This document shows positions 35,694 to 48,870 of a stretch of DNA of 64,000 nt, piece by piece (positions within the stretch are counted from its first letter, which is position 1; each line of letters opens with the position of its first letter). The notes beneath the pieces were generated by a model that saw only the letters and a program-made list of their open reading frames with translations, did no database searches and had not been told where the DNA came from. Origin of the DNA: Camellia lanceoleosa (taxonomy: Eukaryota; Streptophyta; Magnoliopsida; Ericales; Theaceae); assembly GCA_025200525.1 (NCBI GenBank), contig CM045762.1:27439600-27503599 (forward strand), given 5' to 3'. A program made the translations under genes and the position numbers.

Positions 35694-36968
35694 CTAGCCG
35701 ATCGGCCACCTCAAAAAACCAACTTCAAAATTTCTGGCCGACCATCATACAAGAGTGTCCTCCCAAGCGTGTAGGATAAGGCCCAGTGGTTGAATCGCAA
35801 CACCGAACCGTAAGTCACAACATAGAACTTGAAAAAGAGGCTCAAAACTGAAATGCACCATTTCTGGCCGACCACCATACCAAAGTGTCCTCCCAGATGT
35901 GTAGAGCAAGGATCCAAGGTTGGAATTTGGCAACATTGAACCAAGAGCCACAACATAGAGCTTGAAGGAGAGGCCCAAAAATGAACTTCATAATTTCTGG
36001 CCGACCAGTATACCAAAGGGTCCTTCCAGATGTCCTGATCACGATATGTAACTTTGGTTGGAAGAAAATACCCCAAGGTGTTCAACATTGGCCCTATGAG
36101 CAAAACGCCCGAGGAGCGAAACCGGTTATCTCGGGATAATTGCTGGCCTCCCCAAAGGATCTTCCCGATGTTGAAACAGAGGTACCGCCAAGTTTGAACA
36201 AAAACTAATGAGAAATGAACGCCGAGCCAAAACCGAGCACCGATCCCGAAAATGAGTCATGGGTGCCGGAAGTGGTATTCAGCAACAAGTGGTATTCATG
36301 ACCCCAAAGGTCCTTCGAATGACAAAACAGAGGTCCTCGCCAAAAATCGAGAAAACTGATGCCAAATGAATGCTCGGGACCAAACCGCGCTTGGGTCCCA
36401 AAACCTACATAGCACCGAAAGTGGCATACGCCACGAAGGGGCATCGAGGGCCCTGGGTTCTCGAAATGTTAAACAGAGGTCTCCGCCAAAACCGGAGAAA
36501 GCGGATGCGAATGAATGCTCAGGCCCAAATCACGCAGCCGGTCCCGAAATGGGTCATGGCACCTAAGTGGTGTTCGTCATGAAGTGGGCATCGGGTCCCA
36601 GTGTTCCTGAACATTAAAACAGAGGTCTCCGCCAAAAATCGGAGAAGTCGGAGATGGTTGGGCGTCCCGAGCCGAGGCACACAAATGACGGCTTCAAAAC
36701 CGAACCGGCTCGAATGGGCAAAATGGCCTACACGGCCACGAAAAGTAGCTCACGGCCACCGGAGATAGTCTAGACCACTCTTCCTCAGAAAGAAAACAGA
36801 GAAAACCGAGTCCGGTTCGCAAACCGAGACAAGGTAGAGAAGAGGGTTCTAAGTCCGGCGGCAGGCGCGCGCCACGACTCGACTTCGAACGAGCACAAGA
36901 TGCAACATCACCGAAGCGCCAACCGGTGACGCTCGAGTCTTAAGGTCGGTCAAAAATGGGTGTCTACA
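35694..36968 (-). repeat. Middle B LTR, outer (U3-side) piece
   Basis: Continues the B LTR broken at 26183 and ends tgtctaca at 36968, where B-2 internal sequence begins. It contains the 129-bp and 143-bp tandem subrepeats (35740-36100 and 36175-36730). It is at once the 5' LTR start of B-1 and the 3' LTR of B-2. Confidence 0.85.
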
Positions 36969-36981
36969 GCTGCCCTCTTCG
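36969..36981 (-). promoter_or_regulatory. Polypurine tract of element B-2
   Basis: On the minus strand, aagagggcagc stands directly before the TGTAGACACC LTR start. Confidence 0.65.
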
Positions 36982-37998
36982 ATGTAACTCTAAGTCAAGA
37001 AGTGACGAGAGTGAATGTCAAAGCCGAGACGACCCATTTTTGACAAGGCCAAGACTTAGACAATCATACAGATAAATAGAGATGCGTGCAGTGGGCAAAA
37101 TGCAAATGATAAGCACGGAGCCAGGTGATTATGCAAGTGCAACAAGCTGTAATGAAGCAAGTATTCGCAAATAGATGCAACAGTTTTAAGCAAGAATGCA
37201 AAGCAAGAACTACATTTCATGCAGTTAGGAATGCGGAGAATCATTCAATTCTCGCCGCCTCACACGGAAAAGATACGATACTGCGATTCGGTTCGTCGCA
37301 CCAAATTTCAAATGAACCGTACATACAATATCGTGCCTGCAAAAGAGAGAAATCTAACAAGAACAATATGCTAACAACATACATTCAATGCGATCCCTAT
37401 GATTCGAAAAGTTTGACACACACAGTGCCGGCGAACGAATGCAACGTAACGCGAGGAAAGGTAATGCGCGACAACGCATGTTTATGCACAGAAAGTTCGG
37501 TATATCAAGAAAAAAAACACATACGACGACGCAAAACAATCACGAGGATGCAAATTAGGAGCCAAATAATGACAAATGAGCACAAATCAGGATGCCCGGT
37601 TGTTGCACAATAACAAGCTGGAAAACGCTAAGGCATGACGGCAATGATCGCGCCTCTGATTTACATTCCGGAGAGGTCACAACATGTTTAAAAAGGATAC
37701 ACTCTGATTTTGATGAGTAATGATGAGACACATGTCAGAATTTGCAATTAAAGTTTCAGCGGAGCAATTCGCGCCAGAAAGTGTACTTTTCTTCAACTTT
37801 TTCGGGTCCCGAGAGCTCCGATTTTCCTCAAAATTTGCAGAGAGGTAGGGGAGGGAGGGGGGAAGATGGTCAGCCAGGTCTCCTCCCTAGGAGAGGCCAT
37901 CGGCCAGGAGAGAAAAAGGGAGTGGCCGGCCAGCCAGGTTAGGTGGCCGGTCGGCCACTTACCCAAAAGTAGGGGCATTTTGGTCATTTTTGCATTTT
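36982..37998. other. B-2 spacer between the 3' LTR and the PMD promoter
   Basis: Counterpart of 7267-8275, with the same doubtful open frame (37125-37613). No recognised protein. Confidence 0.4.
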
Positions 37999-38007
37999 CT
38001 ATATATA
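37999..38007 (+). promoter_or_regulatory. TATA box of the antisense PMD gene (B-2)
   Basis: ctatatata, 352 bp before the predicted ATG at 38359; the same position as in B-1. Confidence 0.6.
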
Positions 38008-38358
38008 CACACCTCCATTGCCTCCGAAATCACACCCAAAGTTGCAAAACTTCTTCCTCTTGCTCTCTAAGCCACTTTCTCTCTCAGATCTGCATTTTAT
38101 ACGGCCCTCTACTCCCACGAAGTTGTTGTTTTTAAGAAATCTTTCAGATTTAAGCACTTTGAAGCTTAATTAACTTTCGACTTTGGGGCTTCTCTTCTCG
38201 TTTTCACCACTTGAGGTAATTTTGTTTCAATATTTGGAAAATTTTCCCGGGGGTTGACTTTTGTTGACTTTTTCATTTCCCGAGAGTTGACTTTTGTTGA
38301 CTTTTTCCAATTTTGGCCCATTTTGCTCATTTTTGCTCCTCTTTGCAGATTTCTCGCA

Positions 38359-41300
38359 ATGGCAGGTCATTTTCCTCACGACGGAGGTTTTCCCGGTGCC
38401 GGAGATGATTTTGACTTTATGGTATTCACGGGTTCGCCTTTCTTTCCCCGACGATATGCTCCGTGGCTCATAGGCTTCCATGAGCCACTTTCCTCATTAT
38501 TTTACCGATTTTAACGATCGAGCACGGGATCTTCTTACGAGAGCCGAGCAAAGACCTCTCCTATGATGCGAGGTATTTTATTATCCGCATCTTCGTGCAT
38601 TCTCAGACCTTTTGCCATGCTTAGACACACGCTTAGCTTACTTACACAAGATTTGTATTTTGAGCATGTGACTTAGCCACTTGAATTTCATGAACACTTG
38701 GCATTGAATGATTGTGAACGACAAGGCACCTTAGTTAGAAATTGAACACACACTCCAACATTGATTTATCAAGACACAAATTAAGGTTGAAAATGAGCAC
38801 ACAAAGACATCTTGACCAAGAGTAGGACACGAGTCTCCAAAACTCGATTTTCAACACACGTACCAATTTTGAAGCGAACACACACCCCAATCGATTAAAA
38901 GTAGAACACACTTCTAAACTTGAAGCACCGAACACACAAATCAGATTTGAAGTGAACACACACTAATCGACGTTGAGTAGAACACACGATCCCAATTTGA
39001 AGTGAACACAAATTAATCGATGTTGAGTAGAACACACATCCCAAACTTGAAGCAAACGACAAATCCAATCGATGTTGAGTAGAACACGTCCCCAAACTTG
39101 AAGAACACACTTCATCGATGTTGAGTAGAACACGCAGCCCCAAACTTGAAGCGAACACACGCTTCACTAATGTTGAGTAGAACACGCAATTCCCAAACTT
39201 GAAGCGAACACACGTTTAATCGATGTTGAGTAGAACACGCAGTCCCCAAACTTGAAGCGAACACACGTTCTAATCGATGTTGAGTAGAACACGCATCCCA
39301 AACTTGAAGCGAACACACGTTCATCGATGTTGAGTAGAACACACGGTCCCAAACTCGATGTAATCAAACTTTGAACACGCCTTCAAATACCAAATTTATC
39401 GAACACGCAGCTTTTCACTTCATTTGCACACGCTCATTTTCGCTTTTATTTGCACACGCTTCATTTTCACTTCATTTGTCGATTCATGCATTGATTCTAA
39501 ATGCAGTTCGTTTCTGACAAAGGCGAGGATATGGCTCCGGCCGCAAGGGAATGGTATTTTGAGCTCCTAAGTCGTCCGGATTGGTCGATCTTGCAGATTT
39601 GGGCCATTCTCACAGAGGGTTATCTCGTTGCCTCATTAGTAGGACCCTATTTGCGTACTTTTAGCAGAGAGGTGGTGGGACACTACCAATTCCTTCCATT
39701 TTTCTCGACGGGGACATGACCATGACCCCACTGGATTTCGCTATGCTCACCGGCCAGACTTAGGCTAGAGGCCCATTCCCTATGACGAGGATATGGGTGA
39801 GTGGCAGTCGCTCGATGCATTTGTTGGGGACACACCCGCCAGAGACAGAGGTTCGGGAGAGTCCGACACTCGGTTTGCTTCCTATTTCCCATGGCCACAG
39901 ATGGAGCCTCGAGACTCGAGGAGGCGAGCAAGACGCCTGTGGTTTCCTTATGTACCTCTGCACCACCTTGTTCACGACAGAGGAACATGGTAGGGTTGTA
40001 CTCATCGAGCGCCTGTAGACCTATCACAGTGAGCCAAGGATTGGGGATGGCACTGCCCGCTACCCTTTTATCGCTACATGAGCGCAGCCTCGCACACGAG
40101 GGGACTTACTCACGGCCATCGGAGAGCCCGGGAGGTACATTCTGTCCTCTTGATTTACATTTTGTTCCATTACTTATTCACCACACACACACTACAAGAC
40201 TTTGCATTATGTATTCTGCCTTTAGCACTTTGTACTCACACTCTGCATTGCCTTTCTCAGCTGTGGGTGTATGTGTACTTCCCCACATTGGCCCCGGAGA
40301 TGGAGGTGGTGGGACCTCCTATGACTCTATTTTCTTTAATGTTTGAGGGCGAGCATCTGGCGAGGCCTCGAGAGACTCTCTCCTCTCTGCGACGATACTT
40401 TGATACTGTCCGAGCGACAGAGGTATTGCTTGAACTCTCGCCTTTTATTTTTATCTTTGATCCGCTCAGATATCCGATTGACCGATTTGTATACTGGTTA
40501 TCCACAGATCACCTGGCAGCCTTGGGCAGTCTTCGGTGACGAGCTCGAGACTCAGACTCGAGCGCCGAGTTGTTGTCGATAGATTCCTCGCCGAGGGACC
40601 AGGTTTGGTTCTCGGGAACGCCATTGCCGATATGGGGGCGATTCTCAAGACACTCGCCAGGCCTCCGCACACCATGCGATCGGCCGATAGATTATCCCCT
40701 GCGGAGGTCGAGCAGTATATGGAGGGCAGTGGTGCTTTCTTGCGGCATCTCGATGAGGACTACGCCACCTACCGCCAAGATATATTTGATGCCCCGCTGA
40801 CGGAGTGCGGCTTCCCGACGGACCTCATCGGTGCACCGTCTTCGAGTCGCGCCCATGCTACAGATATCCCTTCTTCTAGCAGGGCTGGCAGATCCAGAGG
40901 TGGGGGCAGTTCGATCCCTCCGATCCCTCCGTCTCTTGATCATCCAGGGTGGCCAGACATGCCGATCGAAGCCGATTTAACCGGCGATTTGGGGACGCCT
41001 TTACCAGATTCCGCTAGAGCCTCCTCGCCGATCACAGATATGTTAGAGACCGACTCGCCTCAGATATGTTTTTCAAATTTTGATTTATCACGGTATTTGA
41101 ACATTGATTCCGTTATCGATAGTTTTGCATTTGTATTCGCAGCCTCTCGCTTGAATATACGACGAGCCGCCGATGCTAGCCACATTCGAGGGCATGATCC
41201 TGGAGGAGACGCAGATGAGCATCGTGGGTGTAGAGGTACTCTTCATTTTCCCCGCACTAGCATGTTTCGATGTCGCTCTAGCTTTAGACCTTCGCTATTT

Positions 41301-41795
41301 TGATAGACCGTAGAGCACATCCGACACACACCCTTTTCACATTCTCGTGATTTACCCTCGCTTATGCTTGAACTGATGTATTGCACTTTGCATCTTCAGA
41401 TGCCTCAGATATGCTTCATCACGGGCGCACCACCGGCCCTCGCAGAGAGGTCGAGGTGCTAGACCTACCCGAGGTGTGGATCGGAGGAGCTGGGCCATCC
41501 AGTCCCATCGAGGAGCCGGGCGGCGAGGGTCGCCTCGCAGACGCAGGCACCCATCGCCGAGGATGACGAGGAGGAGATCGCAGATCATGTGTCGAGGCAT
41601 CTCGGAGAGGGAGGCCCCGTCTTGGTTCCGAGAGCGAGATTTAGCTCGAGGGGATCCGGAGGATGACAGCCCGATCCAGATGGTGATGATGATGTAGGAT
41701 TATCCTCAGAAAAGGATGAGGGGCCTCCTTCTCGCCTCCCGAGGGCACCGATGTTATTTCTCGCTTTATTCTACTTTTTAGCTAGTAGTTTGTAG
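38359..41795 (+). pseudogene. PMD protein gene of element B-2 (better preserved copy)
   Basis: Leader intron 38216-38348, ATG 38359 (MAGHFPHDGGFPGAGDDFDF). Further introns run 38573-39506 (holding the minisatellite), 40135-40260 and 41236-41399; all have gt...ag ends. Exon 2 reads AAREWYFELLSRPDWSIL, then GDMTMTPLDFAMLTG in another frame. Exon 3 opens LWVYVYFPTLAPEMEVVG and continues to a 255-codon open stretch (40536-41303) with SPAEVEQYMEG, LDEDYATYRQDIFD and a Ser-rich linker SSSRAGRSRGGGSS. The last exon encodes an acidic tail and stops TAG 41793-41795. A few frameshifts remain inside exons 2 and 3. The role in the element is unknown. Confidence 0.75.
38740..39350. repeat. Intronic minisatellite in the PMD gene (B-2)
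   Basis: Eight gagtagaacac units of about 50-56 bp, the same number as in B-1, with diverged units to the left. Confidence 0.85.
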
Positions 41796-42574
41796 CACTT
41801 TGCACATTTGTTAGGCGCTTTATTTTCTCAGAAACTTGTACCCTTATTTCGTAGAAGACATGATGAAATGAAACAAATTTTGAAAAGATGTTGTACTTGA
41901 AATTCTCAAAGATCGCATCGCATTAGTTTGCATAAAATGGAATTGAATGGAAATGTGCCTTATGTATTTACCAGTCGTAGTGAACCGACGAACAAATAAA
42001 AACAAATCGACTCACTAAGAGATAATCGATTCTTAGCAAGTTTTACAACTCGATAAACAAAATGCAACAATATTAATGACTCAATCGACAAGACTTAACA
42101 AAATTGTGTAATCAAAAGGTAATAATTCAAAACACAAAATGCATAAAATGACACAACTTACAACTCGATAAGCAAAACAACAACTCGATAAGCAAAATAC
42201 AACACGATATACTGGATGGACAACTGATGACGGAATGCACTCGAAATCTAGACATTAAAACGATGAAAATTGTTCAAACTTTCTTTCTTCCGCAAGGAAA
42301 ATGGGAATAATTTTGAAAAAAAATAAATGTAGTTGAAGACCAAGAAGGTGGCGACCTACTAGGATAGGTGGTCAGCCGCCTCCTCCCACAACCACCAAAT
42401 AAATTTGCAGGAGTCCACTATCGCATGTGTTTCCCACTCAAGCTCACATGTGTATTCACTCACATCACTCGCCTCGGGCTCGATTTTTCTCACAAAACCC
42501 CTATCTCACTTTTCTCTCATCGCACATCTCTATTCTTTAATCTCTCATTTTTCATCCCATCCCGGATATGGTTG
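41796..42574. other. 3' region of the PMD gene and spacer (B-2)
   Basis: Counterpart of 12093-12840. AT-rich, with the actcgataa repeats. A segment near 42240-42330 differs from B-1 beyond single-base changes (cgatgaaaattgttcaaac here), a real indel or rearrangement between copies. Confidence 0.45.
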
Positions 42575-43073
42575 ATGGATAAGTTGCAAGTTGTGGACTC
42601 TTGCTCGCTTATTCAAATTTCATGGCTACTTTTCTAAGCAACGCTTAGTCAATGCTCCCGATGGGAGCCGGTGGTTTGAATGGATGTGCAATTTATCGCC
42701 AGATCGCATTGCATGGCGCCGCCTCGCTCAATCTCCCAAGAATGAGCTACTGATGTTCCAGATACCTTGGGATCCGCTCGATCGCTTGACTCACTGGTAT
42801 TTTACTTCCCATTCCGTGATTCTGCGCCAACTCGCCATGATCGATTGCTCACCAGAGGGGATAGAGTATCCGGCTACATTCCCAGTCCGAGGTGCACATC
42901 TTGCCCGGCCTATTACAGCTTGGAGGACCAGAGAGCTCCTGGCCCCTGCCCCTGTCTTCAGTTGCACTTTATCTGACGAGTGCTGGGATTGGCTCAATGA
43001 AGAAGCACAAGATGGGCTTAGGTTGGCATCAGAGACTTCAACCAGCTCTGGAAATGGGCGCAGGGACACCTGA
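42575..43073 (+). pseudogene. Second plus-strand frame of element B-2, unknown protein of about 160 residues
   Basis: Open through WFEWMCNLSPDRIAWRRLAQ, FQIPWDPLDRLTHWYF, LRQLAMIDCSPEGIEYP, and SDECWDWLNEEAQDGLRLA. The ATG at 42575 is one frame away from this stretch, so either a frameshift or a different start applies. Tryptophan-rich and soluble-looking, no signal peptide. I cannot assign a family. It lies on the PMD strand, about 780 bp after the PMD stop and just before the pol 3' end. Confidence 0.45.
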
Positions 43074-43369
43074 CTTGACTATGCCCCAGATTTATTGCTT
43101 TATTAGTACTTTCAAGTTTTCTAGCGTGAGTGTAATAAAAAGCAACTTCAATTGTATGCAAGAGCAAAAGAACTCTGTTTTGAAATTAATGAAATTGAAG
43201 GTTGTGGTACTGAAAATCCTCCGCTTTTGGTCCAAAAATGGTCTTAGTTGTGAAAAGATTAATTTGAACAAAGTCAACTTTTATGAAAACTTTTCAAAAC
43301 TATTTTCGATATGGATCAGAACTGGACACGCCTGAGATCTGTCACTGAGATGCACAACCCCGAATCCTA

Positions 43370-43478
43370 GCAACTGGAAAGTTGCCCCTAGTCTGAAAAA
43401 GGGCCTCAGCCATTCAATAGCAACGGGAAGTTGCCCCTAGTCCGATGACATCTAACACTCCATTGCAACGAAAGTTGC
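43370..43478. repeat. Three GCAAC/GTTGC hairpins downstream of pol (B-2)
   Basis: Stem-loops at 43370-43385, 43430-43444 and 43465-43478, matching 13613-13719. Both arms are kept while loops and spacers vary. Confidence 0.6.
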
Positions 43479-43808
43479 CCCTAGTTTGCATAGCAATCGC
43501 ATCGAGATCACAATAGATGCCGATGAATAAAGATGACCGAGATGATCAAAAATGGACAAAGTTGATCGGGAAAAGATTATGATCGAACTTCAAGATGAAG
43601 TCGCCTCACGATCCCAAAGATGGGAATCAAGTCTTACGTAGTTCGTGCTCAGTTCGCCGAGTGTTTTTGCTCTCCTTTGCGCTCTAACTTTTGCCAAGGC
43701 CGCCTTTATGGTTTTCACCTTATGAGCTCGGGCTTTTTATAATTTTCAAATTTTCTATGCTCGAAGTTTTGCCTAGGTCGCCTTTTCGGTTTTCGCCCAG
43801 CGAGCCTC

Positions 43809-44830
43809 TCAAGGGTAGTATTTCTTCAACTTGTCCATATTGATCGGTTGGGAAAACTCCAAGCCATCTAGATCCATCGTAACCACGCCCAATTCGATTG
43901 ACTTGATGATGTAGGGACCAAATTCAATTGGGTTCGAACTTGCCCTTGGGTCTGGATGGGAGGTTGTCTTTGAGTACCAAATCTCCTTCTTTCAAGTTCT
44001 GGACTTAACCTTCTTGTTGAAAGCCCGGCGATTCTGCCGATAACCTTGGACGTGGTATGTTGCTTTCAACCTCCTTTCATCAAAAGCATGAGTTCTTCAA
44101 ACCTGCTTTTGTCGCTAATCTGCTTGCTATCCGCACTCGCCAATACTGCAATGACGGGACCTCAATCTCAATTGGTAGAACCTCCATCCCATAGACTAAT
44201 GAGTACGAGTCGCCCAAAGAGAAGTTCTCGATCAAGTCCCAGAGCCCCATAGAGCAAACGGCAACTTATCCGCCACCCTCGAGGTTTCCACCATCTTCGT
44301 AATATGCGCTTGATATTTTGGCGGCCTCAACCGCTCCGCTGGTTTGGCGGTAAGTAGATGACTTATGAAAAGCCACATTGTATTTCTCCAACAAGTCAAT
44401 CACCTCCTTCTTGAAGTGGGAACCATTGTCCGAAACTATTTCATTCGGACTCAGTGGCGGCAGATGATGTTGTTTCGATGAATTTTGCAACGTGAAGCTT
44501 TCAACACCGCATAAGATTGGGCCTCAACCCACTTTGTGAAGTAATCTATCGCTACGAGGATGAACTCATGCCCATTTGACCTTTCGCGTGACGCTCCGAT
44601 CACATCAATTCCCTGCAGAAAAAAGGCCATGGCGAAGTCATGTTGTACAAATTTTGACGGCGGAATGTTCATGCGATTTGCATGAATCGACATTTGTGGC
44701 ATCGCCGACGAAACCGACATAATCCTCCTCCATGGTGGACCAATAATAACCTTGCCTAAGGATCTTCCTAGCCAACATCACCCCATTCATATGTGCACCG
44801 CATTCACCCCCGTGGATGGCTTCCATCAGA
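43809..44830 (-). pseudogene. pol: Integrase of element B-2
   Basis: Catalytic core pieces: GIDVIG (first Asp) near 44600, IDYFTKWVEAQSYA, IVSDNGSHFKKEVIDLLEKY near 44390-44450 (second Asp), and SGAVEAA (catalytic Glu) near 44320-44345. The C-terminal part ends with MDKLKKYYP and stop TGA (complement 43809-43811). A zinc-finger N-terminus overlaps the preceding entry. Frame interrupted several times. Confidence 0.8.
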
Positions 44831-45309
44831 CGTTTGGACTCTTCAGCATCAACACACAGTTTATGCATTCCCAGATGACCTCTTCTATACAGTTTACCCC
44901 CGCAGATGATGAACTGGACTGACATTCTTCTGATTGCCCTCTTGTCTTTGGCATTTACCCCTGGCGGGTATACTTCTTTTTCCAAAAAGTTCCAGATGTC
45001 GTAGTACCAAGGGTGTTCGTCCTGAACTTCATCTATGGTTGCAATCGACTCATAAGCAGGTACAAATTTCTGGTCGATAATGACTGGACGCATTCGGACT
45101 CCACGTGGGATGTCTATCATGGATGATAGAGTTGCTAAAGCGTCTGCGAACTTGTTGTTCTCTCTTAGTAGATGAGTAAAACTTAACTTTTCAAACCGAG
45201 GAATCAGCAAATCCAAGGTTTGGTGATACATCATCATATTTTCTTCTTTTACTTTCCAGTCTCCTTTAGCTTGAGACACAACAAGATTCGAATCTCCGAT
45301 GACGCCCAA
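44638..45309 (-). CDS. pol: Intact 223-codon stretch of Pol B-2: end of second RNase H, linker, integrase N-terminus
   Basis: The longest clean pol frame in the window: GDSNLVVSQAKGDWKVKEEN and LRENNKFADALATLSS of the archaeal-type RNase H, a linker (EHPWYYDIWNFL), then GECGAHMNGVMLARKILRQG and YYWSTMEEDY of the integrase zinc finger. The same DNA in B-1 is broken by changes such as cagatg to cgatg. This is the best evidence that the broken versions are miscalled. Confidence 0.8.
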   Translation of the reverse strand: MGVIGDSNLVVSQAKGDWKVKEENMMMYHQTLDLLIPRFEKLSFTHLLRENNKFADALATLSSMIDIPRGVRMRPVIIDQKFVPAYESIATIDEVQDEHPWYYDIWNFLEKEVYPPGVNAKDKRAIRRMSVQFIICGGKLYRRGHLGMHKLCVDAEESKRLMEAIHGGECGAHMNGVMLARKILRQGYYWSTMEEDYVGFVGDATNVDSCKSHEHSAVKICTT

Positions 45310-47000
45310 ATTGCCTCGCCCCTAATTCCGTGGTCGCTTATACCAAAGAATGCACGCCAGATTCTCGCTTCGTTATTTGAGACTTTGAAACGAGTTTGAA
45401 GGCTAGAGGATACGGAATTGTCGTGCTATCAAGAACACTCCTATCCCATACCCATGTTGATTTGACGCCCGTCAAAGTACATTGTCCAACTTTCCTCGCC
45501 GATATGCGTAATTGCTTCATCCGAATAGGTACTCAATCGCTTCATCCCTCAACCGGATGGTCAAGGAACTCGCTATCGCTCGCCTTTACCGACTTGCGTC
45601 ACATATGTAAGATCAAATTCGAGAGCAAAAGCAACCAACGAGCTAGCCTACCCGTAGTTACCGGTTTCTAAAAGATATTTGATGGGATCAAGTCGCAAAA
45701 CCAAAGATTACAGAGTGGGCTAACAAGTAGTGCAAGAACTTCGGTAGCCCATACCAGAGCTAGACAAGCCTTTTTCCAAATGGCGATACCGGGTCTCATA
45801 CTCTAGCATTTTCTTGCTCAAATAATAGATGGCTTTCTCCACCCTATCTTCGATTCTTGTGCAAGCATGCAGCCCATTGTGGTCTCAACATCGACAGTAC
45901 AAAATCAACGGTTTCCCGATTACGGTGGTGATAAAACGGGTGGGTTCTCAGATATTCTTTAACTGTTCAAACGCAGCTTTTGGCACCGGCCGTCCCATTG
46001 AATTTCTTGCCTTTCTTGAAGACCAAAAAGTGGTTCACAAGTCAAGGTTAGTTTTGAAATAAACCGTCTTATGAATTGCACTTTACCCGTAAAGCCTCGC
46101 ACCTCTTTTTCATCTTTGGTGGTGGCATTTCTAAGATGGCCTTGATTTTGGAAGGGTCGACCTCGATGCCCTTTGTGTAATCAAACCCCAAAGATTTTTC
46201 CCATTCAGAACACCAAACGTACATTTCGAGGGTTTAACCGCAACTGAATTCCCGATCCTTTGGAAAAACTTGCGCAAGGCGTAGTGGCCCTCTCTTTCTT
46301 TGGACTTGACAATCATGTCGCCCACGACACCTCTACCTCTTTGTGGATCATATCATGTAGTATTGTGGTCGCGTCCGTTGATAAGTAGCCCCAAAGATTC
46401 TTCAACCCAAACGGCATGACCCGATAGCGAAGATGTTCCTACGGTGGTGAATGCGATCTTTTTCCGTCCTCCGGTGCCATCACAATCTGGTTATGGCCCG
46501 AGAAGCCATCCAAGGACGAGAGCAGTGCATGCCCTGGTGTAAAGTCCACTAGGTCATCAATGTGTGGCAAGGAAAGTCGCCCTGACTGGCTCGCTTTTAA
46601 ATCCTCAAGTCTACGCACACGGATCTTGCCATCTTTCTTCTAAGACCGCACTATGTTGGCCAACCAAGTGGGATATTCGATACTAGCGAAGCTGCGTCAA
46701 TTTGCTTGGTGACCTCTTCTTTGATCTTGAGAGCCCAATCCGGGCGGATCCTTCTGAGCTTCTGCTTAATAGGTCGGGCCTCGGGTCAAGGGGATCCGAT
46801 GTCAGACAATCTCAGATCGATTCGTGCATGTCTTCGAGGACCACGTGAAAACATCTTTGAAATCTTTTAATAAAGCGACTAAGCGCTCGCGTTCCTCGAA
46901 GACAACGTGGACCCGATCCGACCACCACGGGTCCTCCTCGCACCAATATTCACGTAAATGATTTCATCCGTTAAGGGTTTAACAAACCTCTTGCTCTTGC
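45310..47000 (-). pseudogene. pol: Reverse transcriptase, RNase H and start of second RNase H of element B-2
   Basis: RT motifs VMPFGLKN near 46400-46425 and the altered catalytic box with Gly-Asp at 46317-46322 followed by MIVKSKE; PSKCTFGV downstream. First RNase H near 45700-45900 (KKMLEYETR, LRHYLLAH). The first half of the archaeal-type RNase H near 45310-45500 is shifted here but readable in B-1. RNase H removes the RNA strand during cDNA synthesis. Confidence 0.75.
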
Positions 47001-48870
47001 TCAATTAGACGTTGTAAAACCGAGGAACTTCGCCCTCGCTGCTTTGATCAAAATTTTGAAAGTCCAATTAATGCAATAAATTAGGGCACGTAAAAGTACT
47101 CGAAACCACATTCACCTCATTCTCATTAAGTTCATCCAAATCGTCAGATTCATCCGTTACAACAGCCTCAAATGAAAAGGAAAAGACGACCGACAAGATC
47201 GGCATCCGGTTGACACCTCAGAGTACCAGACTCACTTCGAGCCGAACTCGATTCGACTCGAAGACTTCGGTGGAATCAGATTCCGCCACTACCCGAATCT
47301 TAATCGCCGGATAAGAATCCTCCTCGCATCGCCAAATGAGAGAGGGTGCGATCGATCGTCCAAGATAGTCCGGTTGGCCCGCAATGCTTCCATCTCCAAT
47401 CACGGAAACCGCAACGTTATTCCCCAAGCAATCCAGGTCGATCGGAGGATCAGAGAGGAGACATGCCAGTGCTAGCCCCATTTCCAATTCAAGGCCCTCG
47501 GATCCTCTCGCCAGATTCTCGCTCAATCTCGGTTATTGGGTCTGCTCGCTTCGCAAAGAACGTCATCCCCAGATAGTTGCGTCAAGAAGATTTCAAACCT
47601 GCACGCGCTTCCTCCGCGTTCAAGCATGGTTCTGGGAAGCTGCAAAATGGAAAATCTTCCCCCTTCGGGACGAAGGGCGCGTCCGTTCAGGGTACCCCAG
47701 ATGGGCCTATGCATTAGATCAAAAGGCTTCCCACTGCCGCCTCGCCCCGCCGGGCCATTTCCTTCCCTTTCCTCGCCCTTTCTTTGGTAGGCAGATAACC
47801 TAATCCAAAGGTATATGGATTATGTGGCACCGCCAACGCTGCGACACCTTTCCGCCGCTTCTTCCCAATCCCATCGAGGATATCTCAGAGCTTGTTCATG
47901 AGGTAGACGGCAGCGCCGACATACAAACCCTCATTCATGACCATTATGTTTTGTACCACCCTGCCTCAACCAAAGTGAATCCCGATATAAACATATCCTC
48001 CATGCCGTGTTCAATCTCCAGATCGGCGAGATACCTCGGAGGGATGGATTGATGAGTTCCCAAAAACAATGGCTACTCCCTTTCCAAAGGGTATTTCACC
48101 ATTTGATGCAGGTAGATGAAACGGCTTTTACCGATGCAACTGTGGTCGCCTAAAAGCATGTTGAAAGATGCAGGACCTCCAAGACATGAAAATCTATTTC
48201 GTGTTGTCCAGCCCAATCTTGGTTTGGATTTTCACCGTCCCTAGGACATCCCTCGCTTGTATTATCATACGCCTGACATTTGAGTAGTCGGTGTGAAGTC
48301 CGCAGTTTTAACCCAATCGCATAGGCCGCTCGCCGACAAACATTGATAGCGGACCCGGTCAACCAAACACCACCGAATCCATTTGTCCTTGCATTCTCTG
48401 AGAGATGTAGAGAGGTCTGTTATGATCCACGCCTCGGCGGCAATTCTTTGTCCGTAGAAGGTCAATGCCGGGAACCTCCTCCGAAGACCAAACCAACTAG
48501 TTGTTACGGCGTAGTTTCAATGGAAAGTTTAGCTCTGTCCATGGCAGATAAGACAGCACGTGCACCTCGGCATAAGCAAATTCCCCAAATGGAGATGTTC
48601 CTTGTATTTTCTTTAGCCGCTCAAGACCTCTTCCTCCACTTGCTTCTCTTCGCTTTCTACCTCCTTATCTTTCCTCGATGCCTCGGGTTGATCAAGGTGT
48701 GGGGGCTTGAAATACCGCCCACTTCTAGTCATATGGTCTACCTCCTCGAGGTACTGTATCGTCTGTTGGCCACCGCCTGCTTCGTCTCAGGTGGGCAAGA
48801 TACAAGTCGCCATCTTCCCACCACATTCCATTAGCGTCTAGCAGCATCTGTTCGTTACGCTTGTTTGTGC
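47001..48870 (-). pseudogene. pol: Protease and glycine-rich linker of element B-2
   Basis: TGSAINVC followed by AYAIGLKLRTS (about 48290-48362) is the retroviral-type aspartic protease active site; the Asp-Thr before it is disturbed. FHVLEVLHLSTCF follows. Between protease and RT a long, poorly conserved linker includes the PGMGLG-type motif known in Tat elements (better seen at 18060-18086). Confidence 0.65.
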
